NCBI GenBank assembly: GCA_905221605.1
Contig: CAJNDS010002277.1
Span: 1 to 64,000, forward strand
Source of the DNA: Symbiodinium natans
Lineage: Eukaryota; Sar; Dinophyceae; Suessiales; Symbiodiniaceae
Reading direction: 5' to 3'
Length of the DNA: 64,000 bases
Of the stretch, positions 1 to 9,612 are shown one piece after another; within the stretch, counting starts at the first letter, position 1; the number at the start of each line of letters is the position of its first letter. Below the pieces are notes generated by a model, which ran no database searches, was not told the DNA's origin, and saw only the letters and a program-made list of their open reading frames with translations. The position numbers and the translations under genes were made by a program.

Positions 1-63
1 CCCTAAACCCTAAACCCTAAACCTTAAACCCTAAACCCTAAACTCTAAACCCTAAACCCTAAA
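1..63. repeat. Terminal telomere tract (CCCTAAA)n
   Basis: The window starts directly in CCCTAAA heptamers with two single-base variants (CCTTAAA, CTCTAAA). A C-rich strand reading 5' to 3' from the first base is the orientation expected at the left end of a chromosome. This is the plant/algal/dinoflagellate-type repeat. The short degenerate tract suggests the proximal part of the telomere or an assembly that stops inside it. Confidence 0.9.
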
Positions 64-155
64 TCGGACACCCGCCTCTTGAGAAGCCGCTCCACCAGCG
101 ATGCTGGAAGCACCTGCAAGCTGAGGCTCCCTAGCAGCCGAAAATTCTCAAGCCT
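63..155 (-). CDS. Exon-like spacer next to the telomere, product unknown
   Basis: Single-copy GC-rich segment between two telomere-motif stretches. On the minus strand it reads as a leucine-rich open stretch (RLLGSLSLQVLP, then ERLLKRRVS); the plus strand is open too. No family is recognised. It is listed because this type of spacer recurs all over the window and in the kinase region such spacers are genuine exons. Strand and coding status are uncertain. Confidence 0.2.
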
Positions 156-379
156 AAACCCCAAAACGGGCTTCACCCCAAAACTCGTCAACCCCTGACA
201 CCCCCCTCGAAACCCTCCTAACCCTAAACCCTAAACCCTGAACCGTAAACCGTGAACCCTGAACCCTAAGCCCTGACCCCATGAATGAATCCCGCAGGTC
301 CCCGGCAACCGAAGGTGCCCTTTTCTGGGGCATAGAGGGAGGCTGGGCCATAGAACCTCTTAGCCTACATCGTATCCTG

Positions 380-537
380 GAAGGGGGGTCATATATAGTA
401 GCTTTATTCGGGCCCAAGTATACATATCTATCTATATCTATATCTATGTCTATGTCTATATCTATATCTATATCTATACATATATATATATATATATGTA
501 CATATGTATATATCGAAACATGGACCCTTAGGAAAAG
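380..537. mobile_element. Hairpin element family J, diverged copy with microsatellite
   Basis: The left arm has CGGGCCCAAGTATA and the right arm CATGGACCCTTAGG, as in the well-preserved family J copy at 2017-2125. The middle has expanded into a TATCTA / TATA microsatellite (~419-512). Open frames across it encode only I/D/Y/S low-complexity sequence and are not genes. Confidence 0.5.
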
Positions 538-959
538 ATAAATTAGCTGTACCGATCCTAAACCTCCAGGACCCACAATGTGCTTCCTAGAGCCCTTCGG
601 AAGCCAATGCTTAAGAAAGGTGATGGGTCTTTGGGTTTGGGGTTTAGAGAGAAACCCTCAAATAGTCGCCCTAAAACCGCCGAATCCCCAAATACAAAAC
701 ACGACAAGCCCGAAAAACAAGAGCCAAATATCAACTTTCAACTAGAAGTCTCCTTCAGCCAGAAAGCCTGGGTCCTGCTGATGTAGACGGCCTCCCTGAA
801 CCCTGTAGCCCCTATGTGTGTAGATGGATAGGGTTTGTATGGTGTAGGAATATAGTTTAGGGCTTCGGGCATTGGACTAAGGGCGTCAGAAGAGCATATT
901 CCGGGTCACAAGCAAGGGTTCTAGCGTGCAGCGTCTGCTGAGCGGCCTTCTTACACTAC

Positions 960-1072
960 CTCCCCCCCCCCCCCTTAAATCAAAAAACGATCCCCCCCCC
1001 CCCCCCCCCCCCCGCAAAACAGACAAAGGTCTTGCTCCCCCCCCCCCCCGCAAAACAGACAAAGGTCTTGAA
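960..1072. repeat. C-tracts with a duplicated 24-bp block
   Basis: Three C homopolymer runs are separated by short unique pieces. The block GCAAAACAGACAAAGGTCTTG occurs twice (about 1014-1034 and 1050-1070), each time after a C run. This looks like a small tandem duplication containing the homopolymer. Run lengths may be unreliable in any assembly. Confidence 0.7.
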
Positions 1073-1079
1073 ATGTTGT

Positions 1080-1750
1080 GGCTGTTGGTCGAGTACTGAA
1101 TTTAATTGCATGCTTACCTTATTAACCTGCAGTCCTTGAAGCTTAAACCCAAAACCGTTGAGTCATGAAGCCTGCCGCAGTGTCCGTTCTGCGATGGAGG
1201 TGTTGCATTCGGGGCAGCAAACATCCACCTTGGCCCAGACAAAACAAGACCGTGATCCAATCTTCAGCACGCTGGCGGGGGTGGAAATGGAAGTGGCATG
1301 AACGCATGAAGAAGCAACTCAAATCAGCTTGAAAAAGCTGCTGTCATGCTGTCAGAACAAGCTCCATCCGAAGATTCGAACAAATTGAACTAACCTGCTG
1401 CAGAAAGATGCCACGTGACCATTACCCACGCTTCAAAACACACAGCGCTCACACGCTTTGTCGTGCAGCATGCATCTGCGCGGCTCTGATCCGAACGGAC
1501 AAGGACAACCTGCCCTTTCCATCAACATCTAGAACCAACTCTCTTCGTGAACCATAGTCCCTGATGCTCAAAAGCCACAAAGCAGGCTGAACTCAAGAGT
1601 AGGCTCCCCAACCGAACCGATCTCCAGGCGTGCCTGGCGGCCGGTGTCGCTACACAGATGGCGGCGGTTCATGGTTGGGTATGAGTAGATAAGTACCCCT
1701 ACATGAGAGTACCACGGCTTGAAGCTCTATAGCTAGCCTAGGTATGCCCC
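1080..1750. other. Unique sequence without telomere repeats, no gene recognised
   Basis: About 670 bases of single-copy DNA. A plus-strand open frame of ~55 codons starts with ATG near 1166 and an overlapping frame contains a CPFC pair. Neither has a recognisable domain or clear splice context. I see no RNA gene or hairpin element. Confidence 0.5.
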
Positions 1751-1757
1751 CACAGCT

Positions 1758-1838
1758 TGGGTTAGGGTTTAAGGTTTAGGGTTTAGGGTTTAGGGTGGTT
1801 TAGGGTTTAGGGAACCCTAAACCGTAAACCCTGACAGA
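1758..1838. repeat. Interstitial telomere repeats, head-to-head junction
   Basis: TTTAGGG heptamers run rightwards and meet CCCTAAA heptamers at ~1811 (GGGTTTAGGGAACCCTAAACC). This head-to-head arrangement is the orientation expected of a telomere-telomere fusion or an inverted insertion. Confidence 0.9.
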
Positions 1839-1906
1839 GGGATGACGTCTGGGCTTGCAGGGCAGATGCAGCTGGCGAACGTCCCAACTTTCGAAGCCCC
1901 AAAGGC

Positions 1907-2160
1907 TGGGATGTTCCCCCTTGTACTAACAGCCCTTCATCGGGATTATGAGAGGGGTTAAGGATGAGGGTTTACGGATTATAAGAGGGGGGGTACTGTA
2001 GTCCCTATTAATGGATCCCTAAGGGTCCATGTACCTTATTATTATATACTTGGGCCCCAAAGTCCCTATATAGGAAGTACTTTCAGGCCCAAGTATATAA
2101 TAATGAGGTACATGGACCCTTAGGGGATTAAGGACTGTTTCTATAACGGGGCACATCCCA
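1907..2160. mobile_element. Hairpin element family A, interrupted by family J
   Basis: The outer arms are TGGGATGTTCCCCCTT at the left and the matching GGGGCACATCCCA at the right, with inner AACAGCCCTTCATCGGGATTAT pairing with ATTAAGGACTGTT. Other copies of this family are ~105-130 bp. This one is 254 bp because a complete palindromic element (2017-2125) sits inside it. No protein is encoded, so this is a non-autonomous MITE-like element. Confidence 0.85.
2017..2125. mobile_element. Hairpin element family J, near-perfect palindrome
   Basis: CCCTAAGGGTCCATGTACCT at the left is mirrored by AGGTACATGGACCCTTAGGG at the right, followed inwards by TTATATACTTGGGCC and GGCCCAAGTATATAA. The arms are over 40 bp with few mismatches around a ~25-base centre. 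It lies inside the family A element, so it inserted later. Related copies are at ~380-537 and 7334-7538. Confidence 0.88.
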
Positions 2161-2229
2161 GCCTAAAGGCGTGCTGGGCTCACGCAGCTCCTGCCTGCGC
2201 GTGCTTCTCCAGGCATTGCGTGCAGTACC

Positions 2230-2263
2230 TTAGGGTTTAGGGTTTAGGGTTTAGGGTTTAGGG
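2230..2263. repeat. Interstitial TTTAGGG array
   Basis: Four to five perfect TTTAGGG units. The sequence to the left (2160-2229) is a short GC-rich spacer open in several frames. Confidence 0.95.
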
Positions 2264-2404
2264 CGGGGGGGTGAGGCGCAGCTGACAACCCTGAAGCCCG
2301 AAAGCCCTAGAATCCCGAAGGCAACTCCTCTGATGTTAAACACTCCTTGGCTAGAATCCTAAACCCCTAAACCCCCAGACCCTAAACCCTACTCCTAAAA
2401 ACCG

Positions 2405-2575
2405 ATGCTGCACCTAATCCTACTAGCCGAAAAGACACCCAGCCAGGCTGTGGAGCTGCGCTCGGACCTTCAAGCAGGTCCGCATGAACCCCCAAGCGAC
2501 TTTTCTGCCCTCAGCCTTCCTTTCCAAACCCCCCAAACCCAGGATAGCCCAGGATTTTTGTGGTTTAGGGTTTAG
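2405..2575 (+). CDS. Small ORF / exon-like segment, 56 codons
   Basis: Plus-strand frame beginning with ATG and open until it runs into a telomere array that supplies the stop (GTT TAG). The middle (TPSQAVELRSDLQAG) has an ordinary protein-like composition. No domain is recognised. It could be an exon whose true end lies before the TTTAGGG array. Confidence 0.3.
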   Translation: MLHLILLAEKTPSQAVELRSDLQAGPHEPPSDFSALSLPFQTPQTQDSPGFLWFRV

Positions 2576-2663
2576 GGGTTTTTTCCACAAGGGCTTAGGG
2601 GTTTAGGGTTTATAAACCATAAACCCTGAACTCTAGACTCCAAACACCCTTCAGCCAACTCTC

Positions 2664-2735
2664 GGGGTTTAGGGTTTAGGGTTTAAAGGTTAAAGGGTTT
2701 AGGGTTTAGGGTTTAGGGTTTAGGGTTTAGGGTCA
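2664..2735. repeat. Interstitial TTTAGGG array
   Basis: About nine TTTAGGG units with two variants. The single-copy spacer that follows (2736-2822) is open on both strands and precedes CCCTAAA units at 2823-2845. Confidence 0.95.
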
Positions 2736-2979
2736 TATGCTAAGACTCCGAACATCTGGGCCGGCGACCAGCCGTGCCGGCAAGACAAACGTACGGCCGA
2801 GCCAGGCAGCACGTCCTGTCCACTAAACCCTAAACCCTAAACCCTACCCCTTAGCCCTAAACCCTGAACTCGAAACCCTAAACATTCCCTTGCAAGCCCT
2901 TAAGCCTTAAGCCCTTAGTTCTTGGGCGATGTACCTTTGCTAAGAGCGTCAGAAAAAACATACATACGTATACATATAT

Positions 2980-3053
2980 ATGGGGGTCTACGCAAAGAGG
3001 GGGACCCCTAAATAGACCCCCAATAAGGTACCCCTAATATCGTAAACCTCCAT
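2980..3053. mobile_element. Hairpin element family G
   Basis: ATGGGGGTCTACGCAAA at the left mirrors TATCGTAAACCTCCAT at the right; GGGGACCCCTAAATAGACCCCC forms the inner part. Other family G copies share the GTTTACGAAA start and GGGTCTATTT...TTTGCGTAAACCCC end. Flanked by TATATA dinucleotide tracts. Confidence 0.75.
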
Positions 3054-3240
3054 ATACATATATGTATATATATATATATATATATGTATGTGGATATACA
3101 TATATATATATATATATGATTTAGGCAACCCCTAAACCCATCCCTGACGACTTCGAAAACGGGGCGCAACATCCCATCTCACAGCCCACCGAAGGGGTTT
3201 CGGGTTCAGGGTTTCGGGTGTAGGGCGTTCGGGTGTAAGT

Positions 3241-3330
3241 TGGGATGTTCCCCCTTAGTAAGTTGGGATGTGCCCCCTTATGCTAACAGCCCTTAATAGG
3301 GTTTATCGTAGGGGGTACCATAATCCCGGA
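3241..3330. mobile_element. Hairpin element family A, partial copy
   Basis: The left arm is present and its first ~18 bases are repeated (TTGGGATGTTCCCCCTTAGTA, then TTGGGATGTGCCCCCTTATGC). The centre GGGGGTACCATAATCC is recognisable but the right arm is missing. Confidence 0.7.
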
Positions 3331-3378
3331 TACTTGGGAGCATCCCCAAGGTGTGAGGAGTATAGGGTTTTGGGCTTG

Positions 3379-3384
3379 GGGGGG

Positions 3385-3419
<35 letters not shown>
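3379..3419. repeat. Poly-G tract
   Basis: Nearly uninterrupted G run. Frames across it give only polyglycine and are not treated as genes. Confidence 0.9.
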
Positions 3420-3422
<3 letters not shown>

Positions 3423-3571
3423 GGGTTTGCGGTGTTTTGGGACTCGGATTGCGGAGTTTAGGGGTTCAGGATTCAGGCCCAGGTATAGGAAGAGTAACCA
3501 ATGTAAACCGGGGTCCATGTCCCTCTGTTCAAGGCAAAAACGTCTTTTACTGTACCATGGTTAGAGGTACC

Positions 3572-3684
3572 CTTAGTAGCCCAGCAACCACATCATAATC
3601 TTTCAGGTTACCTTTTTTGGGTGGTTGCTTTATAAGGGAACCCAGAGCCAAAAAAAGGGCAAAGGGTACCACTGGGCTCCCAAG
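3572..3684. mobile_element. Hairpin element family B
   Basis: Starts CTTAGTAGCCCAG and ends CTGGGCTCCCAAG, giving an imperfect terminal inverted repeat. The interior motifs TTTATAAGGGAACCC and AAAGGGTACCACTGGG recur in the 13039-13152 and 35380-35523 copies. The TATAAGGGAACCCA motif also occurs in the intron of the HAD gene (14786-14902), linking the families. Confidence 0.75.
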
Positions 3685-3706
3685 TATCATACCCCGTAAG
3701 ACCGCA

Positions 3707-3812
3707 CTAGGATGGCCCATAAAGCCCTCTGAAAAAAAAACATATTCCCAAATATCGTCCTCTTAACGAGCCCAATCCGGGGAAATATAAGATGTCCCAA
3801 AGGCCCTACCCT
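3707..3812. mobile_element. Hairpin element family I
   Basis: Begins CTAGGATGGCCCATAAAGCC and ends ATGTCCCAAAGGCCCTACC. Full copies at 43573-43672 and 56426-56524 share the order CTAGGATGGCC, CCTCTGA, CATATTCC, ATGTCCCA, GGCCTACCTAG; half copies lie at 37490-37557 and 39403-39450. The CTAGG/CCTAG ends resemble the intron-borne element. Confidence 0.75.
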
Positions 3813-3985
3813 AAACCCTAAACCCTGAAAGTGAAGGTGCATGGAGTTTTTTGTGGTAGGGTAGGGGAGGTCCCGAACACCGCGCCTCGCAGCAGATGCC
3901 ACACGACTCCCCCGCACAGCTTCGCTGCACCTTGCGGCTGGACATAAGGTAGGGCCTAGGACTTTCGGGTTTAGCTTCGGGGGCC

Positions 3986-4076
3986 CTGAACCCTAAACCC
4001 TAAACCCTAAACCATCCTAAACCCTACACCCTACACCCTAAACCCTAAACCCTAAACCCTAAACCCTAAACCCTTT
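3986..4076. repeat. Interstitial CCCTAAA array
   Basis: Twelve or so CCCTAAA units with a few CCCTACA variants. Confidence 0.95.
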
Positions 4077-4181
4077 TCTGGGGGCTTCGGGGGTGCCAGA
4101 AGCTCCGTAAACCCCAAGCCCACAGCTCGGGCGCAGGCCGAAGTGGGACTGGGAGGCGCTGGCACCTCGCCACCTGAAAAT

Positions 4182-4453
4182 GAGGGTTTAGGGTTTAGGG
4201 TTTAGGGTTTAGGGTTTAGGGTTTAGGGTTTCGGGTTTAAAGGGTTTAAAGGGTTTAGAGGGTTAGTCGGGTTTAGGGTTTATAGGGTTTATAGGGTTTA
4301 GGGTTTGTAGGGTTTAGGGTTTGTAGGGTTTAGGGTTTATAAGGTTTACAGGGTTTATAGGGTTTACAGGGTTTATAGGGTTTATAGGGTTTACAGGGTT
4401 TGTAGGGTTTGTAGGGTTTATAGGGTTTATAGGGTTTAGAGGGTTTATAGGGT
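4182..4453. repeat. Degenerate telomere array with 9-mer variants
   Basis: Begins as perfect TTTAGGG and decays to nine-base variants TTTATAGGG, TTTACAGGG and TTTGTAGGG, each repeated several times. The local runs of one variant show later spread of mutated units by slippage or unequal exchange rather than templated telomerase synthesis. Confidence 0.92.
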
Positions 4454-5148
4454 GGTACAGTTCTTTACTACTATTTGCTTAATAACCACCCCAAAAAACA
4501 GCCTTCCTGACTCGGGCAATATAGGGGGTAATCGTAGTTGAGAGTAGTTGCCAGGGCTCTTAGTACGCGCCCAAAATTAGGAGCACCGATACATGCCCCA
4601 TGGGCCCTTCCTAAACCCTAAACCCTAAACCCTAAACTTGTTGCGTAGCACAATGATTAACAGGGACCTTAAGGGAGGGAGAGGGGAGTTCGAGGGGGTT
4701 TGAAACCCAAGGTTCCCTAATACTCCCCACCACTCCCTAAGGCTCCAAAGCTTCCCTAAGGTTCCCTAATTAGGTGCCTCCCCCCCATGAACAACTCCCT
4801 CCCCTAAGGGTCCTATAAAAAATCACTTAGGCTCCGCACGATGATTGGGAACCCCCGAAGTTTTTAAAGCAATTTCGAGAATCTGTCTTGTCGGGTTCCG
4901 GGGTGAGGCTTCCACGGGAACGTCCCACAAGCAGTGCGGAAGCCAAAAATCAACACACCCTGCAGCAACCTGGCTACAAAAGACCGCATCCCCAAACCCT
5001 AAACCCTAAACCCTAAACCCTAAAGTTACGTTCCATGACAGCAAGCACACGTCCGCCACCCCCGTGACCCCACGCCATCCAACTAAGCGCGCCGAGACAG
5101 TGTCCTCATGCAAGTGAGCCAATCTCCCTGCCATGTCCTATCATATTC

Positions 5149-5253
5149 TACCATTTGCTTAAGACCCCTTTCTTTCAAATGCCTGTATTGCCCTTATAAG
5201 GAAGATAATATTTTTTCTGGGGGGGGGGGGGGGGGGTACTAAGCAAATAGTAG
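5149..5253. mobile_element. Hairpin element family F with poly-G centre
   Basis: ACCATTTGCTTAAGACCCC at the left mirrors GGGGTACTAAGCAAATAGT at the right. A G17 run occupies the right inner arm. A half copy is at ~4462-4510 and related copies at 5715-5811 and 20211 onward. Confidence 0.78.
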
Positions 5254-5445
5254 GGACGTTAAACAAACATTCCAATTGAAACTGCAAGTGTGATGTCTGC
5301 ATAATTGTGAGCACGAGGGTGCTGCATCAATTTGGGGAGTACTTCACAGTAATCATTATGTATATTAGAAACACCAAAACTTCCAAGACCCCATCCACAG
5401 GCCTACCCCACCGGTAACATATCCAGACATGGTACTAGCGCTATA

Positions 5446-5554
5446 TATGGGAGTTTACGAAAATAAGGACCCCCCCCCCCCCCCAAATACTAGGATTCCC
5501 TTAAAATAAGGACCTCAATAAGGTACCCCCCCCCTCCATTTGGGAAACCCCCAT
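5446..5554. mobile_element. Hairpin element family G with C-tracts
   Basis: GGGAGTTTACGAAAATAAGG at the left; TTGGGAAACCCCCATA at the right. Two C runs occupy the inner arms. It adjoins the exon-like ORF at 5490-5690. Confidence 0.65.
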
Positions 5555-5690
5555 ATAGACCTGAAACATGATGAGCAACGTCGCAACACTGAAGCTTACA
5601 CCAAGAGAAGCGTACGCCTGCGTCTGCTTCCGCATTGGCCGCAGTCGCAGCCAGGCGGGCAGACTCGCCAAAGATGCATTCGGGAGTCAC
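5555..5690 (-). CDS. Exon-like segment between two hairpin elements
   Basis: Minus-strand frame, cysteine-containing (CIFGESARLAATAANAEAD, then FSWCKLQCCDVAHHVSG). It ends at CAG followed by GTCTAT, a plausible donor just before the family G element, and the family F element lies upstream. No family recognised. The opposite strand is also open. Confidence 0.28.
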
Positions 5691-5714
5691 GAAGGAACCC
5701 TCAACCCCAATTTT

Positions 5715-5811
5715 CTGTTTGCTTAAGAACCCCGCCCCTCCAAAAGAAAAGTAACAATCCCTATATTACCCTTATGACGAAGGGTGTTTGTTTTAGGGGG
5801 TTCTTAAGCAG
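5715..5811. mobile_element. Hairpin element family F
   Basis: CTGTTTGCTTAAGAACCCC at the left mirrors GGGGGTTCTTAAGCAG at the right; the centre contains CCCTTATGACGAAGGG. Confidence 0.8.
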
Positions 5812-6168
5812 TTCGTGGTACATGTACCAAAGCAAACTTCGCGCAGTGAAGGCAGGTCTCAGAACGGGATAAGCCTCGCACCCGAATCTGCCAACAGCGC
5901 AACACCATACCCTGCCTAGAGGAATCGATGTCTCCTAAATGGAAAAGAACGTACCTATAGCTATTAAAGGCCAGTTCCGCGTTAGGGTAGTTGCTCTTTG
6001 TTCTTTGTGTGTGGGTGCGCCCCTAAACCCTGAAGCACACGTTCTGTGTTCAAAGTTTCGGGCTTACAGGCCTCATGTCTGCCACATCTCAAAAGTTCAA
6101 AAAGGTTCAGGCTGCATGGAGTTGGGCGCCCGGGGCTCGCGACGGAGGACGCTTAGAAATGATAAGAT

Positions 6169-6273
6169 ACTTGGAGGTTCATGGGTAGTTGTAAGTAAGG
6201 TTAGCCCCAAACGGGTTCCATGTACAACTGCCACAGTTATAACCCTACTTCCTACTACCCATGAACCTCCACG
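6169..6273. mobile_element. Hairpin element family E
   Basis: ACTTGGAGGTTCATGGGTAG at the left mirrors CTACCCATGAACCTCCACGT at the right, with inner GTAAGTAAGGTT / AACCCTACTTCC. The palindrome makes both strands open, which produces matching frames on each strand; these are not genes. Full copies recur at 12076-12225, 28353-28486 and 46231-46331. Confidence 0.85.
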
Positions 6274-6526
6274 TGAAGATCGTAGGATGAGCTCTGGGTT
6301 TGGGGTTTGTTGAGGGTTTGACTGAGCCAGGACTTTCATAGAACAGGGTACTCCCAAGAATTTGTGTATGTGTTTGGATGTTTTTTTGTTTTAAGTCCCC
6401 AAGGCCCTGTAGGTTTTGGAGCATCTAAGAGAAACAGCACTCTAACCTGGAGGCTCCTGCAGGTTTAGGTCTTGGGCTAAGGTTGTCCTAAAGGCAAGCC
6501 TTAGCAAAAAGCCTAAACGCAATGGT

Positions 6527-6842
6527 TTGCTTTTCTCTCTCTCTCTCACACACACTCTCTCTCTCGATATACATATATGTGCACACACACACATAGACAG
6601 GGGCTTGTGTATAGCCATGCTGTTGTCAATATGTGCAAATATCATAAATGTGTGTAATTACGTTTGTTGTGTTATCTCTGTCGCTCTCTCTCTCTCTCTA
6701 TTTGTCTCTGTCGCTCTGGATATCTAGAGCGAGAGACAGAGAGAGAGAGGGAGAGGGAGAGGGAGAGGGAGACGGAGACGGAGAGGGAGAGGGAGAGGGA
6801 GAGGGAGAGGGAGAGGGAGAGGGAGAGGGAGAGGCAGAGAGA
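6527..6842. repeat. CT/GA microsatellites and GGGAGA hexamer array
   Basis: A (CT)n tract at 6534-6562 and 6684-6715, then a purine array of GAGAGG/GAGACG hexamers at 6729-6842. The long E/R or S/L frames across it are low-complexity artefacts. Confidence 0.9.
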
Positions 6843-7153
6843 GCCAGTGAAAGTTTGAATCGTAAATAACCCCCTCAACCCTGAACTCCCGCAACCCTCT
6901 AAACCCGTAACCCTATCAACCCATGAATTCTGCGAACTCCTGAACGCCACGAACCCCTGAACCCTATTAATACAACCTGAGCCATCAACCCTGTATGCAG
7001 CACACCAGCCCTAAACGCTTGTGCGGAGGGCTAAACCCTAAACCCCAAACCCCCTCGAGTCTCATACCCCTTTCCAAAAGGCCTCAGTGCTAAGAGAGCT
7101 CCGACGCTGGGGCGTGGCGACGAGTCGAGGCTCGGCATCCGCCGTCTGCGTTG

Positions 7154-7262
7154 GGGTTTAGGGTTTAGGGTTTACAAGGTTAAGGTCGAGGGTTTAGGGT
7201 TTAGGGTTTAGGGTTTGGGGTTCAGGGTTTAGGGGGCACTGGGGTTTAGGGTTTAGGGTTAG
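7154..7262. repeat. Interstitial TTTAGGG cluster
   Basis: TTTAGGG units with variants and short interruptions, next to a GC-rich spacer (7080-7150) open on both strands. Confidence 0.93.
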
Positions 7263-7333
7263 CTCTTCGGGGTGTTATGAGCTTCTGTGTGGCGGACGGA
7301 GGTCTGACTGCGGATGGCACTCCTAGCGGGGGG

Positions 7334-7538
7334 CCCTTGAAACATGTACCTCATTATATCCTTGGGCCACAGTCCCTATCTTGGCTGCTGAGTCATAAGC
7401 CCCCCCCCCCCCAAAAAAGTGTACACTTTCAGTTCTTTTGTAGCGGATTATAGTAGCCCAAAAAGTGTAAAGTGTACTCATTCAGCGAAAATGCTTGAAG
7501 GCCCAAGTACTGCCCATTTAGGTGCATGGACCCTTTGG
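7334..7538. mobile_element. Hairpin element family J hosting family D
   Basis: The left part (ACATGTACCTCATTATATCC, TTGGGCCACAGTCCCTAT) and right part (AGGCCCAAGTACTGCC, GTGCATGGACCCTTT) match the palindrome at 2017-2125. They are separated by a complete family D element (7387-7486). A G-run follows the right end. Confidence 0.8.
7387..7486. mobile_element. Hairpin element family D, nested in family J
   Basis: GCTGAGTCATAAGC at the left, then AAAAAAGTGTACACTTTCAG, a centre GTAGCGGATTATAGTAGCCC, then AAAAAGTGTAAAGTGTACTC and ATTCAGC. Copies with the same order are at 19665-19751 and 54685-54774. A C-run lies in the left arm. Confidence 0.82.
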
Positions 7539-7589
7539 GGGGGGGGGGGGGGCCTTGGGGGCACTCCCCTCTCTCCAAAAAAACACGTG

Positions 7590-7705
7590 CTGTTGGTAGG
7601 GAATGGGGGGAATAAGGTACCATATATCCCCTCTATACCCTTTCAGTATACCCTTTCTGGGATTATGTATGGCACCTTAGTCACCCATTCCCTCCGAACC
7701 AACAG
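7590..7705. mobile_element. Hairpin element family C
   Basis: CTGTTGGTAGGGAATGGGGG at the left mirrors CCCATTCCCTCCGAACCAACAG at the right, with inner AAGGTACCATA / TATGGCACCTTAG. Confidence 0.8.
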
Positions 7706-8005
7706 CAGCAAAGCAGCGCACTAAGTAAACCCTGAAGTCTCCTTAGCCGTAGACCCTAAACCCCAAAACCTAAGACCCTAAACCTTAAGGTCTCCTGAAC
7801 TCAACCCTAAAACCCTGCGATCCTAAACCCTATAAACCCTAAACCCTAAATCCTAAACCCTAAACCCTAAACCCACGATCCTAAACCCTGAAACCATAGC
7901 CGCCGCCTCAGGGTCGTTGGTTGCCTTGGGGCGCTTTCGTCGGGGGCCCTGAAGGCACGGAAAGTGCTTCTACCAGTCAAGAAGGCGTGGGGTTTCAGGG
8001 TTTCG

Positions 8006-8068
8006 GGTATGTTTAGGGTTTAGGGTTTAGGGTTTAGGGTTTTGGGTCTAGGGTTTAGGGTTTGGGGG
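8006..8068. repeat. Interstitial TTTAGGG array followed by poly-G
   Basis: Seven TTTAGGG-like units, then a G run at 8096-8135 whose frames encode only polyglycine or polyproline. Confidence 0.93.
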
Positions 8069-8093
8069 AAGGGGGTATCTCCATTTTTTGGGA

Positions 8094-8136
<43 letters not shown>

Positions 8137-8430
8137 TGCGCGCTGCTTCTTACCCGGCACGCAGTCAGCAGAGCGAATGCCGCGCGAGACGAGAGGATCA
8201 TATAGCCCCACTCGAAAGTTTTGGGCATCTTACTTCTCCAATCACCAAGGGGAAAAGGTTAAACTTTATTCCTACAAAATAAGGGTTAAAACCCTAACCC
8301 CTAAACCCTAAACCCAACAAGTTTTAAGTTTAACTGTTGGCTAATTAAGGGTTTGGGCTTTGGGTGAAGCTTGGAGCTTCAGCTCATGGCCAGGTCAGGC
8401 CTTCTTTAGGACAATGAACAAAGATGTAGC

Positions 8431-8545
8431 TTGGGATGTTTTTCCCCTCATACGAACAGTCCTTAACAGGAAGTATCGTACCCCCCCTATGTAAACAAAA
8501 CCTATTAAGGACTGTTAGTTTTGGGGGGAAGGGGGAACATCCCAA
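8431..8545. mobile_element. Hairpin element family A
   Basis: TTGGGATGTTTTTCCCCTCA ... GAACAGTCCTTAACAGG at the left mirrors CCTATTAAGGACTGTTAG ... GGGGGAACATCCCAA at the right; the centre is TATCGTACCCCCCCTATG. Confidence 0.85.
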
Positions 8546-8785
8546 GGCTTAGGGTTCACCAAACCTCAGGGGGAAGCGCAAGTTCGCGCAGAGAGGTCCC
8601 TTTAGTCAACAGCGGCCCCCGCGGCAGAAGGTCGGGGAGTTCTGCGCCTTTGCCTCTGACCTTTTTGTTCTTGGGAGCACCCCTATACCCTAAACCCTCA
8701 ACCTGCTCTGACTCCCTCTCTCCGCCCTGAACCACCGACACCTGGAAGGAAAAAACATGCCGAATAGAGAGAGAGAGAGAGCACT

Positions 8786-9086
8786 AAGGGGTTTAGGGTT
8801 TAGGGTTTAGGGTTTAGGGTTTAGGGTTTAGGGTTTAGGGTTTAGAGTTGAAGCCCCAACAGCCGTAAACTTTAACCTTCAGCCCTCACGCACCAGAGAG
8901 CTCCCACGATCCCAAAGGCACAGTCGCCTGGATGAAGATAAGGTCCTGCCGGAGGCCGGCCCAAACTAACCCTAAACTCTAAACCCTAAACCCTAAACCC
9001 TAAACCCTAAACCCTAAACTTTAAACCCTAAACCCTAAACCCTAAACCCTAAACCCTAAACCCTAAACCCTAAACCCTAAACCCTG
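8786..9086. repeat. Two opposed telomere arrays around a spacer
   Basis: TTTAGGG x8 (8786-8850), an 80-base GC-rich spacer (8880-8960) open on both strands, then CCCTAAA x16 (8964-9086). The arrays point in opposite directions away from the spacer, a layout repeated at several other spacers. Confidence 0.93.
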
Positions 9087-9235
9087 CCCTAAACCATGAA
9101 CCGGGATTAAGACTTTGGATGTTTGACATCCCAGCAACGCCCTGACACCGAAGATCCCCAGCCCAAAAAAATCCTAACCCATAGACTCTCTTACAACCCT
9201 GAACCCCCCTAAACACCCCCTGACCCCCTAAAATC

Positions 9236-9612
9236 CCCAAGGCTTGTATTTCGTTCTCACATGAAGATTATTCTGATGAAGACCCAAAAAGTACCAATAA
9301 AGAGGCCGTTCGCTAAAAAATAATAATGAAATTCAATGAAGTGAACACACGAAAACCACTAAATGCAAGAAAACAAGTGAAAGAAATTAGGTGCCTTTTG
9401 GTAGGTTTCATACGCGCTACATTATGACCGCGGCAAAGCTAACACTAATAAAAGCTTGAATGCGTGAACGGGGTGAATAAGTGAACGCAGGGAATGAGTT
9501 TGCTTGTCCAGGAATTTATTCCTATTTCGCTCATTGTGTTCGCTTGAAAACTTGTTTGCGAGGGAAACTTATAATAACAAATACGATGTCCCGCGAATCT
9601 AGGGCTTGGCGG
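9236..9612. other. AT-rich block lacking telomere repeats, TTCGTTC-type
   Basis: Compositionally unlike its neighbours: AT-rich, with motifs such as TTTCGTTCTC, GGCCGTTCGC, CGCTCATTGTGTTCGC and GTGAACG, and short GC patches. It resembles the large block at 62130-63880 and may share its origin. No gene is recognised. Confidence 0.5.

Noticed and set aside
6648-6950. Glu/Arg-rich and Ser/Leu-rich ORFs
   Set aside because: Pure products of the CT/GA microsatellite and GAGAGG array.
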